Shown here: positions 52,233 through 63,194 of the stretch, one piece after another
Position numbering within the stretch: the stretch's first letter is position 1
Layout of the letters: each line of letters starts with the position of its first letter
Source: Methylophilus sp. 5
GTDB lineage: Bacteria > Pseudomonadota > Gammaproteobacteria > Burkholderiales > Methylophilaceae
Assembly (NCBI RefSeq): GCF_000515275.1
Contig: NZ_KI911560.1
Location: 186,001-250,000, forward strand
Direction: 5' to 3'
DNA: 64,000 bases
Position numbers and translations under genes: made by a program
Notes under the pieces: generated by a model
Seen by the model: the letters and a program-made list of their open reading frames with translations, nothing else
The model's database searches: none
Told to the model about the DNA's origin: nothing

Positions 52233-53002
52233 AACACATTGCCAAGAAAAAATTTGGTCAAAACTTTTTGATCGACCAAGCCATCATCCAAAGCCTGATC
52301 AATGCCATCCATCCGCAAGCGGACGATCTCATGGTCGAAATTGGCCCTGGACTGGGCGCCATGACGCAGCCCTTGATCAAGCACTTGGATCATTTGCATG
52401 TGGTCGAAATCGACCGCGACATTATTCAGTGGATGCAGGGCTTTTATCCGCCAAAAAAAATCACCATCCATAACTCAGACGTATTGAAATTTGATTTCGC
52501 GACGATTGGCGAACGCATTCGGGTGGTCGGCAACCTGCCTTACAATATCTCTAGCCCGATCTTGTTCAAGCTGCTGGAAAACACAGCGCAGATCATAGAC
52601 ATGCACTTTATGCTGCAAAAAGAAGTGGTCGAACGCATGGTAGCTGAGCCTTCTAACTCGGAATACGGCCGCTTGTCAGTCATGCTGCAATACCGCTTGC
52701 AAATGGAATACATGGTGACCGTACCGCCAGAGGCATTTGACCCGGCACCTAAAGTTGAATCGGCCTTTGTGCGCTGCGTGCCTTATGCCACCCTGCCTTA
52801 CCCGGCCACGGATGAAGCCTTGTTTGCCAAAGTCGTCATGGCAGCGTTTGGTCAACGCCGTAAAACCTTGCGTAATACGCTCAAAGGCTTGCTGGATGAT
52901 GACGGTTTTACTGCATTGAATATCGACTCACAGCTGCGCGCCGAAAACCTGGGCGTGGCAGAGTTTGTCGCCATCAGCAACTACCTGTCCAATCACCTTT
53001 AA
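52229..53002 (+). CDS. rsmA: 16S rRNA dimethyladenosine transferase
   Basis: RsmA (KsgA) dimethylates A1518 and A1519 of 16S rRNA late in small-subunit assembly. The 257-residue protein has the start KKFGQNFLID, the SAM motif VEIGPGLGAMTQPL near 35, VEIDRDI and the catalytic NLPYNISSPIL (about 104-114). Its ATG overlaps the pdxA stop, so it is coupled to lptD-surA-pdxA. Confidence 0.96.
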   Translation: MKHIAKKKFGQNFLIDQAIIQSLINAIHPQADDLMVEIGPGLGAMTQPLIKHLDHLHVVEIDRDIIQWMQGFYPPKKITIHNSDVLKFDFATIGERIRVVGNLPYNISSPILFKLLENTAQIIDMHFMLQKEVVERMVAEPSNSEYGRLSVMLQYRLQMEYMVTVPPEAFDPAPKVESAFVRCVPYATLPYPATDEALFAKVVMAAFGQRRKTLRNTLKGLLDDDGFTALNIDSQLRAENLGVAEFVAISNYLSNHL

Positions 53003-53053
53003 AACAAACACAAGACTGATCTCGGTGCTGGCTTAACCTGATTTAAAGCATAG

Positions 53054-53755
<702 letters not shown>

Positions 53756-53767
53756 CTGCGCTCAAGC

Positions 53768-53796
53768 AAAAAAGCCCGCATGCTGCGGGCTTTTTT
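53768..53796. terminator. Bidirectional terminator after adk
   Basis: A stem aaaaagcccgca / tgcgggcttttt with A/T flanks separates convergent adk (+) and the TonB receptor gene (-). Confidence 0.9.
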
Positions 53797-53822
53797 ATTG
53801 GCGTTAACTCAACTACTTTTGC

Positions 53823-56021
53823 TTAGAAATCGTAACGGATGCCGCCAAATACCTGCCGTTGGCGCCCCACCACCATGCCGTCCACACGGCTGGTCAGGTA
53901 TTCTTTATCGGCCAGATTGTAGGCACTCATAAAGTACGATACACGACTGCCAATGGGCCGGTAATTCACGCTGGCATTGAGTAGCGCATAAGCGGGGATG
54001 CGACCAGTACGGCCGGATAACACATCCGCCTTAGAGCGGCCATCGCGGTAAGACACATCCTCTTGCTGCTCACTCACATAGTCGACGCCAATGCGGGCAT
54101 CAAATCCAACCGGATGTGCATAACCCAAGCTGAGCGATGCCATATGTTTGGGCGCATAAGGCAAGCGGTCACCACTGAACACATCTGCCGCCGCATTGGT
54201 TTTTTTGAACTTGGCTGTGAACAGATTGGTGTAAGAACCCGCGACATAAACATTGTGCGCAGAATCATAAATGTGGCCAAAATTGATGCGACCAGCTAAC
54301 TCTACCCCGCTTTGCTGCGATTGCCCGCCATTGATAAACGAACCGGAGGTGGGGCCTGCCACCACAATATCGTCAAAAATCGTATGAAACAATGTTGTTT
54401 CAAAGGTGACGCCTTTAATGTAGTTAGTGCGCGCCCCCAACTCCCAGTTGGTACTTTCCTCGGGCTTGGTATTCACCACCACGGCTGTATTGGCACCGCC
54501 TGGCGCGTAGACATCACGGTCAGGACGCGGTGGCGCAAAGCCTTTATGCACCCCGGCAAACAAAGTGGTTTTTTCAATGCCGTTCCAGGTTAAACCCAAC
54601 CCCGGCAATACTTTGCTTTGATGATTGGTGTCTTTTGACTGCGGATTATTTTGCACCGCCCCTTCAGCACGCAAAATATCCGTCCTGATACGCAAGTCTT
54701 CTATGCGCAAGCCGGGCGTAAACGTCCAGTCACCCACATAGAATGTGTTTTGTGCATAGTATGACTTGGCTTCAACATCGGTATGAATCTGCTCACGATG
54801 ATCGCCAAAGGCTTCTGCATAACCCTGGTTTTGTATACGGGGATCGCTACCGCGGAACTGGTTACGCTGAATATCTTCACGGTGGTAGCGAAAACCAAGC
54901 ACGGCATTACTCTCTACACCGAATAAACTATGCTGCAGATCAAGCCGTGGCTCTATGCCCCAGTACTCATACTCACGCGGGCGCCAGCGGCCGCCACACA
55001 GCTCGGCATTGGCTTCGGTAGCCACCCCCAAACCGGTACAGCGGTCCATCACAGAACGCCCGCCCAAACCACCTGGATCATTAATTTGCCTGAAAGATGC
55101 CCGCTCAGACTTGGCATAATAGGCTTGTGTACTCAGCTTGGCCTGTGTATTAATTTGAAACAGATGTTGTAGTTGAAACGTGGTTCTTTCGTGCTCAAAT
55201 ACATCATTTTTGCCAGTCGGCGCCTGGTATTTATTTTCATTGTATTCAACCAGGCCTAACCCGGTTTCAGACACATGAGAGCTCTCGCGGAAATAACTGG
55301 CCTTGGCAATCAAGGTGTGGCGATCAGATAAATTCAACTGCCCCTTGGCGGTATATTCCTGAATCTCAAAATCATGGTTATGACGGATACCATCGCCTTT
55401 TTTATGCAAGGCATCAATCATCAGGCCGCCACGCTCGTCGCCCGCACCAATCGTGCCATAGAGGCTGCTAAAGTCATTGTTGCCCAGTGTCGCCGACACA
55501 TTACCATGCACCTGGCCGTCACTAGGCACCGGGCGCGTGACAAAGTTAATCATGCCGCCCACGGTTTGCGGGCCATACAAAATCTGGCCAGAGCCTTTTA
55601 CCACTTCAATGCGCTGCACGCGCTCCAGTGGCGTGGTGTAATGTGCGGCCGGATCACCATACGGCGCCAGAAACAAAGGCATGCCATCTTCCATCAGCAA
55701 GGTACGTGCCGTTCTGCGCGGGTCCAGGCCACGCACGCCAATATTCACGCCCAAACCAAAACTGTTTTCACCCACCACATGCACACCCGGCACATTATTC
55801 AATGCTTCCTGAATTGAAAATGGGCGCCGTTCCTCCAGGGCTTTTTCATCCACCAGGTAATAAGAACCAGGCACCGACTCCAGGCGATCAGGCAAAATCC
55901 CTTTCACAACGACTGGTGAAATATTGACTGTCTCATCCTGCCGTTCTTTTTCCTCGGCCAATACTTCCATGGCTGGATTAAAGGCCAGCACCGTGGCCAT
56001 CAACAAGCTTTTTTTCTTCAT
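53823..56021 (-). CDS. TonB-dependent outer-membrane receptor (iron-chelate type)
   Basis: The 732-residue protein has a signal peptide (about 1-22, VLA-EEKE), a TonB-box-like ETVNISPVVVKG, the plug (SIQEALNNVPGVHVVGENSFGLGVNIGVRGLDPRRTARTLLMEDG, VEVVKGSGQILYGPQTVGGMINFVT), and a 22-strand barrel ending in the aromatic GGIRYDF. The plug motifs resemble FecA/ferric-citrate receptors; it lacks the extra N-terminal FecA signalling domain. A Fur-box-like site lies 71-89 bases upstream, which supports a role in iron uptake. The ligand cannot be told. Confidence 0.88.
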   Translation of the reverse strand: MKKKSLLMATVLAFNPAMEVLAEEKERQDETVNISPVVVKGILPDRLESVPGSYYLVDEKALEERRPFSIQEALNNVPGVHVVGENSFGLGVNIGVRGLDPRRTARTLLMEDGMPLFLAPYGDPAAHYTTPLERVQRIEVVKGSGQILYGPQTVGGMINFVTRPVPSDGQVHGNVSATLGNNDFSSLYGTIGAGDERGGLMIDALHKKGDGIRHNHDFEIQEYTAKGQLNLSDRHTLIAKASYFRESSHVSETGLGLVEYNENKYQAPTGKNDVFEHERTTFQLQHLFQINTQAKLSTQAYYAKSERASFRQINDPGGLGGRSVMDRCTGLGVATEANAELCGGRWRPREYEYWGIEPRLDLQHSLFGVESNAVLGFRYHREDIQRNQFRGSDPRIQNQGYAEAFGDHREQIHTDVEAKSYYAQNTFYVGDWTFTPGLRIEDLRIRTDILRAEGAVQNNPQSKDTNHQSKVLPGLGLTWNGIEKTTLFAGVHKGFAPPRPDRDVYAPGGANTAVVVNTKPEESTNWELGARTNYIKGVTFETTLFHTIFDDIVVAGPTSGSFINGGQSQQSGVELAGRINFGHIYDSAHNVYVAGSYTNLFTAKFKKTNAAADVFSGDRLPYAPKHMASLSLGYAHPVGFDARIGVDYVSEQQEDVSYRDGRSKADVLSGRTGRIPAYALLNASVNYRPIGSRVSYFMSAYNLADKEYLTSRVDGMVVGRQRQVFGGIRYDF

Positions 56022-56333
56022 GTGTCACACCCTCTTTACGTTTATATTGTTATAAAAACAGGTAAAAAGGCTGCAATATTGATACCAATGTTATTACGAT
56101 AACCGTTATCCCCATGTTTTTATTGCGTAAATTATATTTATATAAATAATAATGCCGAATTTCAGCTGCCGACCTAACACGCAATCGGTTTATATCAACC
56201 TACTTTAAACACACATGGCTAATATCAACCAATCAGTGATTGAATCCCCCGCCAAGGACATGCCAACGCAAAACATGCCTATCAGTTCTCGGGTATAATT
56301 ATCGCTTCGTTTAGTTACTTTCAAGCCAAGCAC
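56022..56333. other. Divergent control region, TonB receptor / leuS
   Basis: This 312-base AT-rich gap holds the Fur-like site at 56092-56110, the receptor promoter, and on the leuS side a consensus -10 TATAAT at 56294-56299, about 35 bases before the leuS ATG, with no clear -35. I see no gene in it; open frames that cross it run into leuS on the wrong strand. Confidence 0.5.
56092..56110. promoter_or_regulatory. Fur box upstream of the TonB receptor
   Basis: The 19-mer tattacgataaccgttatc matches the Fur consensus at 14 of 19 positions by my count, with perfect or near-perfect inner halves (cgataac / gttatc). It is placed 71 bases before the receptor ATG, near a - strand -35/-10 like pair (TTGCAG, 16 bases, TATAAC). 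Confidence 0.55.
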
Positions 56334-58949
56334 ATGCAACAGCAGTATCCATTCAAAGAAGTCGAACAACAGGCACAACAACATTGGGAATCTAACCTCA
56401 GCTTTCAGGCCAAGGTAGATAGCAACAAACCCAAATACTACTGCTTGTCGATGTTCCCCTACCCCAGTGGCAAATTGCATATGGGGCATGTGCGTAACTA
56501 CACCATTGGTGACGTATTAAGCCGCTACCATCACATGAAAGGCTACAACGTGTTGCAGCCCATGGGCTGGGATGCATTTGGCCTACCGGCTGAAAATGCG
56601 GCGATTCAAAACAATGTGCCGCCTGCGCAGTGGACATACGACAACATTGCCTATATGCGCAAACAGTTGAAGTCACTTGGCTTTGCCATCGACTGGCAGC
56701 GCGAGCTGGCCACTTGCCAACCTGACTACTACAAATGGAACCAATGGCTGTTTCTGCGTATGCTGGAAAAAGGCATTGCCTACAAAAAAACCCAGGTCGT
56801 GAACTGGGACCCGGTCGACCAGACGGTATTAGCCAACGAGCAGGTGATTGATGGCCGTGGCTGGCGCACTGGTGCGCTGGTTGAAAAGCGTGAAATCCCC
56901 GGTTATTACCTGCACATTACCGGTTATGCCCAGCAACTGCTGGACGACCTGGATAAACTGCCAGGTTGGCCTGAGCGTGTAAAAACCATGCAAGCCAACT
57001 GGATAGGCAAGAGTGTGGGCGTACGCTTTGCTTTTACGCACGAGATTAAAACCAACGACGGCAACCTGATTGATGACGGCAAACTGTGGGTATTTACCAC
57101 GCGTGCTGACACCATCATGGGCGTAACCTTCTGTGCCGTGGCCGCAGAACATCCATTGGCAACTCATGCTGCGCAGAACAACCCCGCCTTGCAAGCATTT
57201 ATCGACAAATGTAAACAAGGCTCAGTCATGGAAGCCGACATGGCGACCATGGAAAAAGAAGGCATGGACACCGGCCTCACCGTCGCGCACCCGATTACAG
57301 GTGAACAAGTGCCGGTTTGGATAGGCAATTACGTGCTAATGACCTACGGTGAAGGCGCTGTGATGGCCGTGCCTGCGCACGATGAGCGTGACTTTGGCTT
57401 TGCTAAAAAATATAGCTTGCCGATCAAGCAAGTGATTAGCGTTGTTGAACAAAGCTTTGATTTAAACGCATGGCAAGAATGGTATGGCGACAAGGCCAAG
57501 GGCGTATGCATACACTCAGGCAAATATAACGATCTTGGCTACACACAAGCGATTGACGCAGTCGCAGCCGACCTGGCTGAGAAAAACCTGGGCGGCAAAC
57601 AAACCAACTGGCGCCTGCGCGACTGGGGCGTATCACGCCAACGCTATTGGGGTTGCCCGATTCCTATCGTCCACTGCGACAGCTGTGGCGATGTACCGGT
57701 GCCGGATGACCAGTTACCGGTCAAACTGCCAGAAGACTGCGTGCCGGATGGCTCTGGTAATCCGCTCAACAAGCGCGAAAACTTCCTGAACTGCGCCTGC
57801 CCTAAATGCGGCCAACCTGCCAAGCGCGAAACTGACACCATGGACACGTTTGTCGACTCCAGCTGGTATTACGCGCGCTATGCCTCCGGCTTTAGCAATG
57901 AGGCCATGGTCGACGCGCAAACCAACCACTGGATGCCGGTAGACCAGTACATTGGCGGTATTGAGCACGCGATTTTGCACCTGCTGTATTCACGCTTCTG
58001 GAGCAAGGTCATGCGTGATATGGGCTTAGTCAACTATGACGAGCCATTTGCCAACCTGCTGACGCAAGGCATGGTACTTAACCATATTTTCTCGCGCCGC
58101 ACGGCTAAAGGCGGTATTGAATACTTCGCGCCAGAAGAAATCGAGCTGGTACAAGACGCCAACGGCAAAGTGACTGGCGCCAAATTGCTTAAAGATGGCT
58201 CAGCCATCGACTATCAAGGCATAGGCACCATGTCCAAGTCCAAGCGTAACGGCGTTGATCCGCAATCGCTGATCGAGCAATACGGCGCCGACACTGCGCG
58301 CTTTTTTATGATGTTTGCCGCGCCACCAGAGCAAACCCTGGAATGGTCAGACAGTGGCGTAGAAGGCTCGCACCGCTTTTTAAAGCGCGTGTGGAACTTT
58401 GGCTATGCTTTATCGCAAATCCAGCCAGCCGACCTGCCTAACAAGCTGACCGGCGAGCTCGCTAGCCACAGACGCGAGATTCATAGCGTGCTGAAACAAG
58501 CCAATGTTGACTTAGCCAAACTGCAGTTCAACACCGTAGCCTCGGCCTGCATGAAGATGCTCAACACGCTGGAAAAAGTACACAAAGAAGCCGAGAAAGA
58601 CTGGCAAGCCGTGGCGTTTGAGGGCTACAGCATTCTGCTGCGCGTGCTCTCGCCTATTGCCCCACACGTGACGCAAGTCATGTGGCAAAGCCTCAAACTG
58701 GGCGCAGACGTGTTGACTGCCAAATGGCCTGAGCCAGCTAACTCGGCATTGGTGCAAGACGAGGTGGAGTATGTGGTGCAAGTGAACGGCAAACTGCGTG
58801 GCAGCATCAGTATTCCTAAAAGCATGGCCAAAGAGCAGATTGAAGCAACCGCCGTCAATCAGGACTTCGTACAGAAGTTTCTTAATGAAGGCAGCGTGAA
58901 AAAAATCATTGTCGTGCCTAACAAACTGATTAACATTGTGGTTGCTTAA
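56334..58949 (+). CDS. leuS: Leucyl-tRNA synthetase
   Basis: LeuRS charges tRNA-Leu. The 871-residue protein is a full class I synthetase: [15 protein letters not shown] with HMGH at 49-52, [12 protein letters not shown], the CP1 editing domain (about 220-420), [12 protein letters not shown], a zinc-like pair of CDSCG and CPKCG blocks in the ZN domain, and the KMSKS loop as TMSKSKRNG near 632 (Thr for the first Lys), then the anticodon-binding and C-terminal domain. It leads a same-strand run with lptE, holA and proA. Confidence 0.97.
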   Translation: MQQQYPFKEVEQQAQQHWESNLSFQAKVDSNKPKYYCLSMFPYPSGKLHMGHVRNYTIGDVLSRYHHMKGYNVLQPMGWDAFGLPAENAAIQNNVPPAQWTYDNIAYMRKQLKSLGFAIDWQRELATCQPDYYKWNQWLFLRMLEKGIAYKKTQVVNWDPVDQTVLANEQVIDGRGWRTGALVEKREIPGYYLHITGYAQQLLDDLDKLPGWPERVKTMQANWIGKSVGVRFAFTHEIKTNDGNLIDDGKLWVFTTRADTIMGVTFCAVAAEHPLATHAAQNNPALQAFIDKCKQGSVMEADMATMEKEGMDTGLTVAHPITGEQVPVWIGNYVLMTYGEGAVMAVPAHDERDFGFAKKYSLPIKQVISVVEQSFDLNAWQEWYGDKAKGVCIHSGKYNDLGYTQAIDAVAADLAEKNLGGKQTNWRLRDWGVSRQRYWGCPIPIVHCDSCGDVPVPDDQLPVKLPEDCVPDGSGNPLNKRENFLNCACPKCGQPAKRETDTMDTFVDSSWYYARYASGFSNEAMVDAQTNHWMPVDQYIGGIEHAILHLLYSRFWSKVMRDMGLVNYDEPFANLLTQGMVLNHIFSRRTAKGGIEYFAPEEIELVQDANGKVTGAKLLKDGSAIDYQGIGTMSKSKRNGVDPQSLIEQYGADTARFFMMFAAPPEQTLEWSDSGVEGSHRFLKRVWNFGYALSQIQPADLPNKLTGELASHRREIHSVLKQANVDLAKLQFNTVASACMKMLNTLEKVHKEAEKDWQAVAFEGYSILLRVLSPIAPHVTQVMWQSLKLGADVLTAKWPEPANSALVQDEVEYVVQVNGKLRGSISIPKSMAKEQIEATAVNQDFVQKFLNEGSVKKIIVVPNKLINIVVA

Positions 58950-58961
58950 AAAAGGACGACT

Positions 58962-59480
58962 ATGCTGCTTTCACCCCTGACACCCTCTTTGCTAAAGCGT
59001 TTCTTGCAAAATAGTGGCTGGCTATTGTTGATTGCGGCTTTGTCCTCCTGTGGCTTTCAGCTCAGACAACCTAATCCGGTTTCATTTAAATCGATTCAGT
59101 TGCAAGGCAACACCCAAATTACCTCTGCACTTAAAAAGAGCTTAAAAGAGCAAAATATTAAGTTGGTAGAAACAGCAGAAGAAGCTGAGCTACAAGTTGA
59201 CCTGATACATGAAGAAAACGAAAAACGCATTTTGTCCTTGAGTGGTACCGGTGTGGTCCGAGAGTATGAGCTTTACTATCGTGTGCAATATCGCACTAAG
59301 GCCAGCAATGAGCCCACATGGGGGCTCCCACTGGTGATGGAAAGCCGTCGCGACTACACCTATAACGACTCGAACTTGCTGGCAAAACTGGCAGAAGAAA
59401 AACGCCTGACTCAAACCATGCGTACCGACGTGCTCAATGGCATTATGCGTCGCCTGTCTGCCTTGAAAAAAGCGGAGTAA
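58962..59480 (+). CDS. lptE: LPS-assembly lipoprotein LptE
   Basis: LptE plugs the LptD barrel and is needed for its maturation. The 172-residue protein has a hydrophobic signal (about 18-29) and the lipobox ALSSC with Cys30, then GFQLRQPNPVSFKSIQLQG and a VVREYELYYRVQYR strand, as in LptE. It lies 12 bases after leuS and 2 before holA; leuS-lptE-holA is the common order in beta- and gammaproteobacteria. lptD is 9 kb away on the same strand. Confidence 0.92.
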   Translation: MLLSPLTPSLLKRFLQNSGWLLLIAALSSCGFQLRQPNPVSFKSIQLQGNTQITSALKKSLKEQNIKLVETAEEAELQVDLIHEENEKRILSLSGTGVVREYELYYRVQYRTKASNEPTWGLPLVMESRRDYTYNDSNLLAKLAEEKRLTQTMRTDVLNGIMRRLSALKKAE

Positions 59481-59482
59481 GC

Positions 59483-60526
59483 ATGCGCATCCAGGCTGCG
59501 CAACTGGCTCAACACCTGCCACCAAAACAGCATTTATTTGTGCTGGCAGGTGACGAGCCGCTCTCAATCACCGAAGCCATGGACCAGATTCGCGCCGCCG
59601 CCCGCCAGCATGGCGCCCAAGAGCGTGCCAGCTTTAGCGTAGAGCGCTATTTCAACTGGGGCCAAGTCAGCCAGTTTTTACAAAGCTTCTCGCTGTTTGC
59701 CGAGCAACGCATCTTGGAAATCAATATCCCCACTGGCAAACCCGGTGTTGAAGGTGCCAAGGCTTTACAGCAATTGGCTGAGCTGCCAGCTGCGGATACC
59801 ACCATTATCATTACCCTGCCCGCGCCAGACCGCGATATGACCAGCAGCGCTTGGTATGAGGCATTGTTACAACACGGCGTATTGCTGGTGCTTAACCAGG
59901 TGCCTTTGGCACAATTGCCAGAATGGATTGCGCAGCGCCTGAGCTTGCAACAACAAACCGCCGATGAAGCCTCGCGCCGTTTTATTGCCGAGCAGGTAGA
60001 AGGTAATTTACTCGCCGCGCACCAGGAGATACAAAAGCTTGGCCTGCTTTACCCGCCGGGCCCACTTTCTGAAGATGCCATCCGCCAATGCGTGCTCAAC
60101 GTGGCGCGTTTTGATGTCTCGCAACTGGGCGAAGCCATGCTGCAAGGCGACCCGAGCCGGGTTATGCGTATTATTGAAGGCCTGCGTGAAGAAGGCGAAA
60201 CAGCCGTCGCGGTCATGAACCCGCTGGTGTGGTTGTTCCGCCCCTTATTGCAAGTGAGGCTCGCCATGCAAAACGGCCAGGCTGCACAAGCGGCTATGAG
60301 CCAAGCCAGGTTATTTGGTGACCGCCAGCAATTGGTCAAACGTGCATTGGAATTTTTACCGCAAAAACATATCGAAGCTGCTTTGCAGAAATTGTCTGAC
60401 ATAGACCGCATGGCAAAAGGCGTGGGCGATGGTGATGCCTGGCTAGAGCTCTCACGCTTATGCAGCGGCATTGCCCGCATGGCGGCCAATAAATCTGCCA
60501 GAGCGGCCACGGCAAGGTCTCGTTAA
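59483..60526 (+). CDS. holA: DNA polymerase III subunit delta
   Basis: HolA is the clamp-loader subunit that opens the sliding clamp. The 347-residue protein has the delta-family pattern: LFVLAGDEPLSITEAMDQIR, a beta-binding area near FAEQRILEIN, TTIIITLPAPDRDMTSSAWYEAL, GNLLAAHQEIQKLGLLYP and the C-terminal helical collar with LSDIDRMAKG. It follows lptE by 2 bases. Confidence 0.93.
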   Translation: MRIQAAQLAQHLPPKQHLFVLAGDEPLSITEAMDQIRAAARQHGAQERASFSVERYFNWGQVSQFLQSFSLFAEQRILEINIPTGKPGVEGAKALQQLAELPAADTTIIITLPAPDRDMTSSAWYEALLQHGVLLVLNQVPLAQLPEWIAQRLSLQQQTADEASRRFIAEQVEGNLLAAHQEIQKLGLLYPPGPLSEDAIRQCVLNVARFDVSQLGEAMLQGDPSRVMRIIEGLREEGETAVAVMNPLVWLFRPLLQVRLAMQNGQAAQAAMSQARLFGDRQQLVKRALEFLPQKHIEAALQKLSDIDRMAKGVGDGDAWLELSRLCSGIARMAANKSARAATARSR

Positions 60527-60561
60527 GGTTTTAAGCCTATTAAGCGTTATAAGATAGAATA

Positions 60562-61824
60562 ATGATTATGGACATTCAACATTACATGAAACAACTGGGT
60601 GAGCAGGCACGCGCCGCCTCCCGTTTGATGGCAAAAGCTGACACAAGCACCAAGAATCAGGCCCTGCGCAATATTGCCGCCCTGATTCGCCAGCACGAAA
60701 AAGCGCTCCTAGCCGCTAACCAGCAAGACCTGGACGCCGCCAAAGCCAACGGCATGGAAGCCGCCATGCTAGACCGCCTAGCCTTGAGCGAAAAGTCAGT
60801 CGCCACCATGGCTGAGGGCTTAGAGCAAATCGCCAGCCTGCCAGACCCGATTGGCGAAATGAGCAACTTCAAATACCGCCCTTCCGGCATCCAGATTGGC
60901 CAGATGCGTGTGCCACTGGGCGTGATCGGCATTATTTACGAAGCACGGCCAAATGTGACGGTGGATGCCGCCGGCCTGTGCATTAAATCTGGCAATGCCT
61001 GTATTTTGCGTGGTGGCTCTGAGGCCATTCATTGCAATCAGGCGCTGGCCAAGCTTGTGCATCAAGGCCTGCAACAAGCAGGTTTGCCACAAGCGGCCGT
61101 GCTGGTGGTCGAGACGACAGACCGCGCTGCGGTGGGCGAGCTCATCACTATGAAGCAATATGTAGACGTGATTGTGCCACGCGGCGGCAAAGGCTTGATT
61201 GAGCGCATCAGCAACGACGCGCGCATTCCAGTCATCAAACACCTGGATGGCAACTGCCATGTCTATGTGGATGACGAAGCCGATTTGGACAAAGCCCTGC
61301 GTATTTTGGAAAACTCCAAAACGCAACGCCTGGGCACCTGTAACACCGCCGAATCACTGTTGGTTGCACGCAGCATTGCCAACACCGCCCTACCTAAACT
61401 GGCTGAGATGCTAACCAGCAAAGGCATAGAAATCCGCGGCTGCGAAGAAACACGCGCGCTGGTGCCACAAGCCGTTGCCGCGACAGAGGAAGACTACTAC
61501 ACCGAATACCTGGCAGCGATTATCTCCTGCAAAGTGGTTAGCGGCGTCGATGAAGCCATTGAGCATATCAACCAGCACTCCAGCCAGCACACCGAGGCGA
61601 TTGTGACTGAGAACTACACCAAAGCGCGCCAGTTCCTGCGCGAGGTCGATTCCAGCAGCGTCATGGTCAACGCCTCTACCCGCTTTGCCGACGGCTTTGA
61701 ATACGGCTTTGGCGCAGAAATCGGTATTTCTACTGACAAACTGCACGCGCGCGGCCCAGTGGGTCTAGAGGGATTAACTTCGTTGAAGTATGTGGTGCTA
61801 GGCGACGGCCACGTTCGAGCCTAA
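60562..61824 (+). CDS. proA: Gamma-glutamyl phosphate reductase
   Basis: ProA reduces gamma-glutamyl phosphate to glutamate semialdehyde in proline synthesis. The 420-residue protein is of the aldehyde-dehydrogenase fold with [48 protein letters not shown], the catalytic Cys in [12 protein letters not shown] (about residue 259) and [31 protein letters not shown] 60562 or ATG 60568 could be the start. proB is not in the window. A long palindrome follows the stop. Confidence 0.96.
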   Translation: MIMDIQHYMKQLGEQARAASRLMAKADTSTKNQALRNIAALIRQHEKALLAANQQDLDAAKANGMEAAMLDRLALSEKSVATMAEGLEQIASLPDPIGEMSNFKYRPSGIQIGQMRVPLGVIGIIYEARPNVTVDAAGLCIKSGNACILRGGSEAIHCNQALAKLVHQGLQQAGLPQAAVLVVETTDRAAVGELITMKQYVDVIVPRGGKGLIERISNDARIPVIKHLDGNCHVYVDDEADLDKALRILENSKTQRLGTCNTAESLLVARSIANTALPKLAEMLTSKGIEIRGCEETRALVPQAVAATEEDYYTEYLAAIISCKVVSGVDEAIEHINQHSSQHTEAIVTENYTKARQFLREVDSSSVMVNASTRFADGFEYGFGAEIGISTDKLHARGPVGLEGLTSLKYVVLGDGHVRA

Positions 61825-61829
61825 TAAGT

Positions 61830-61953
61830 CTTTAATGATTATTTGGGATGCAGCGCAAGGCGCACGGAGTGCAGAAAACGAGATAGTACGAACTGGTACA
61901 GCGAGTTTGCGAGCACCGCGCAACACCGCGATGCGCCGAAAGAATTATTAAAG
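61830..61953. repeat. Long imperfect palindrome between proA and nadD
   Basis: This element fills nearly the whole proA-nadD gap. The outer arms (ctttaat.att.ttt.gg at 61830 and its complement ending attaaag at 61953) pair with a few mismatches, followed by G/C-rich inner arms (gatgcagcgcaaggcgc against gcgcaacaccgcgatgcgcc) and a centre with agtac and ggtac. The centre (atagtacg, gcgagt) resembles the element at 23280. Confidence 0.65.
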
Positions 61954-61958
61954 CCAGA

Positions 61959-62606
61959 ATGGAAATCATAGGCATCTTCGGCGGTACCTTCAACCCCATC
62001 CACAACGGGCATTTGGTGCTCGCACAAAGTGTGCTCGACACCCTGCACTGCACGCAAATCCGCGTCATTCCGGCGGCAGTTCCGCCGCATAAAGAAACAC
62101 CAGCAGTCACCGCACAACACCGCGCCGCGATGGTACAACTGGCGATACAAAACCACCCAAAGTTTGTACTCGATACCTGCGAGCTAGAACGCCAGGGCAC
62201 CTCATACACCATAGAAACCCTGCACCTATTACGCCAACGCTTCCCCAGCCAAGCGCTATGCTTAATGATGGGCCAAGACAGCTACCAAAAACTCCCCACC
62301 TGGCACCGCTGGTTAGAGCTGCTAGATTATTGCCACCTGCTAGTCGTACACCGCGCAGACCGCGAAAAAACCTTATTCTGGCATCCAGAGCATGACGGCA
62401 AGTTAGTAGACATCGCAGCAGCGCCAGAAGCGTTTGCAGCACAAGCGAACGGCCTGATCAGCTTTTTGCCAACCACGCCGCCAGATATCTCATCTACACG
62501 TATTCGTGAACAGTTAAGTCAGAATGACGACACTGTGATCACTGAAATACCGCAACAGGTATTCAGCTATATAGAACAGAATCGTTTATATAAAACAGTA
62601 GATTGA
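61959..62606 (+). CDS. nadD: Nicotinate-nucleotide adenylyltransferase
   Basis: NadD adenylates nicotinate mononucleotide in NAD synthesis. The 215-residue protein has the phosphate site IFGGTFNPIHNGHL (HNGH at 15-18), CLMMGQDSYQKLPTWHRW and the C-terminal ISSTRIRE motif near 178. The start at ATG 61959 is 5 bases after the palindrome, so the palindrome forms most of its leader. The usual next genes rsfS and rlmH are not here; the right part of the window is different in character. Confidence 0.96.
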   Translation: MEIIGIFGGTFNPIHNGHLVLAQSVLDTLHCTQIRVIPAAVPPHKETPAVTAQHRAAMVQLAIQNHPKFVLDTCELERQGTSYTIETLHLLRQRFPSQALCLMMGQDSYQKLPTWHRWLELLDYCHLLVVHRADREKTLFWHPEHDGKLVDIAAAPEAFAAQANGLISFLPTTPPDISSTRIREQLSQNDDTVITEIPQQVFSYIEQNRLYKTVD

Positions 62607-62627
62607 GTTTAATAAAGACTCTTGAAA

Positions 62628-63194
62628 CTAGTTTGCCTCAACATCACACACGAACCCCCAACGTCCCTCTTTAATATTTACATGGGGCCCTGTAACTGTC
62701 GCAAGAAAATACACAGCGTTTTTTGGTTCATACTTAAAAGTGAAACTAAAGTCAGTAGCATTTTCTTCATTGACTCCGTACACCCCAACCAAACTAGTGG
62801 AATCTGCGCCAACGAATTCTTTTCTTATGAGTAGTTTTTTATTTTCATCACTAAATGGTGAGAAATAGTTTTGTGCTCTTTCCAAAAGCGCACCATCTAT
62901 CGACCATGACTCGATTACAACTTTATTAACTTCAAATGGTAAGTTGCCAATATTCTTTATCGTTACACCCAAATTGGCCAAGCATAACTCTTTTGCTGGC
63001 AGTCTCCCCCAATTCAGAAAACCAGTTGAAGCAGTCCTTATTTCTAAAGGCTTTTCTATTGTTATATATTTTGAGTAAGCCCATGCTCCTGCAATAAGTA
63101 TTGCAAGTATCTCGACCGTGTATTTAATAATCTCTAAGCAAGCTTTGGCCCTAGAAAAGGGAGTTTTATGAGCCCTACTTAAGAAACGCCTCAT
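62628..63194 (-). CDS. Membrane-anchored protein of unknown function, next to HxsC-like gene
   Basis: I do not recognise this 188-residue protein. It has a basic N-terminus (MRRFLSRAHKTPFSRAK), one hydrophobic helix (about residues 23-42, YTVEILAILIAGAWAYSKYI) and a beta-rich C-terminal domain (CLANLGVTIKNIGNLPFEVNKVVIESW), like an Ig/jellyroll module facing the periplasm. Its ATG overlaps the stop of the radical SAM gene by 4 bases (ATGA), so they are coupled. Base use is AT-rich, unlike nadD next to it. A part in the His-Xaa-Ser system is an inference from position. Confidence 0.6.
   Translation of the reverse strand: MRRFLSRAHKTPFSRAKACLEIIKYTVEILAILIAGAWAYSKYITIEKPLEIRTASTGFLNWGRLPAKELCLANLGVTIKNIGNLPFEVNKVVIESWSIDGALLERAQNYFSPFSDENKKLLIRKEFVGADSTSLVGVYGVNEENATDFSFTFKYEPKNAVYFLATVTGPHVNIKEGRWGFVCDVEAN

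Noticed and set aside
56205..56489. - strand ORF of 94 codons over the leuS start
   Set aside because: It overlaps the leuS N-terminus, has no ribosome site and no recognisable domain; its hydrophobic look comes from reading the leuS codons backwards.
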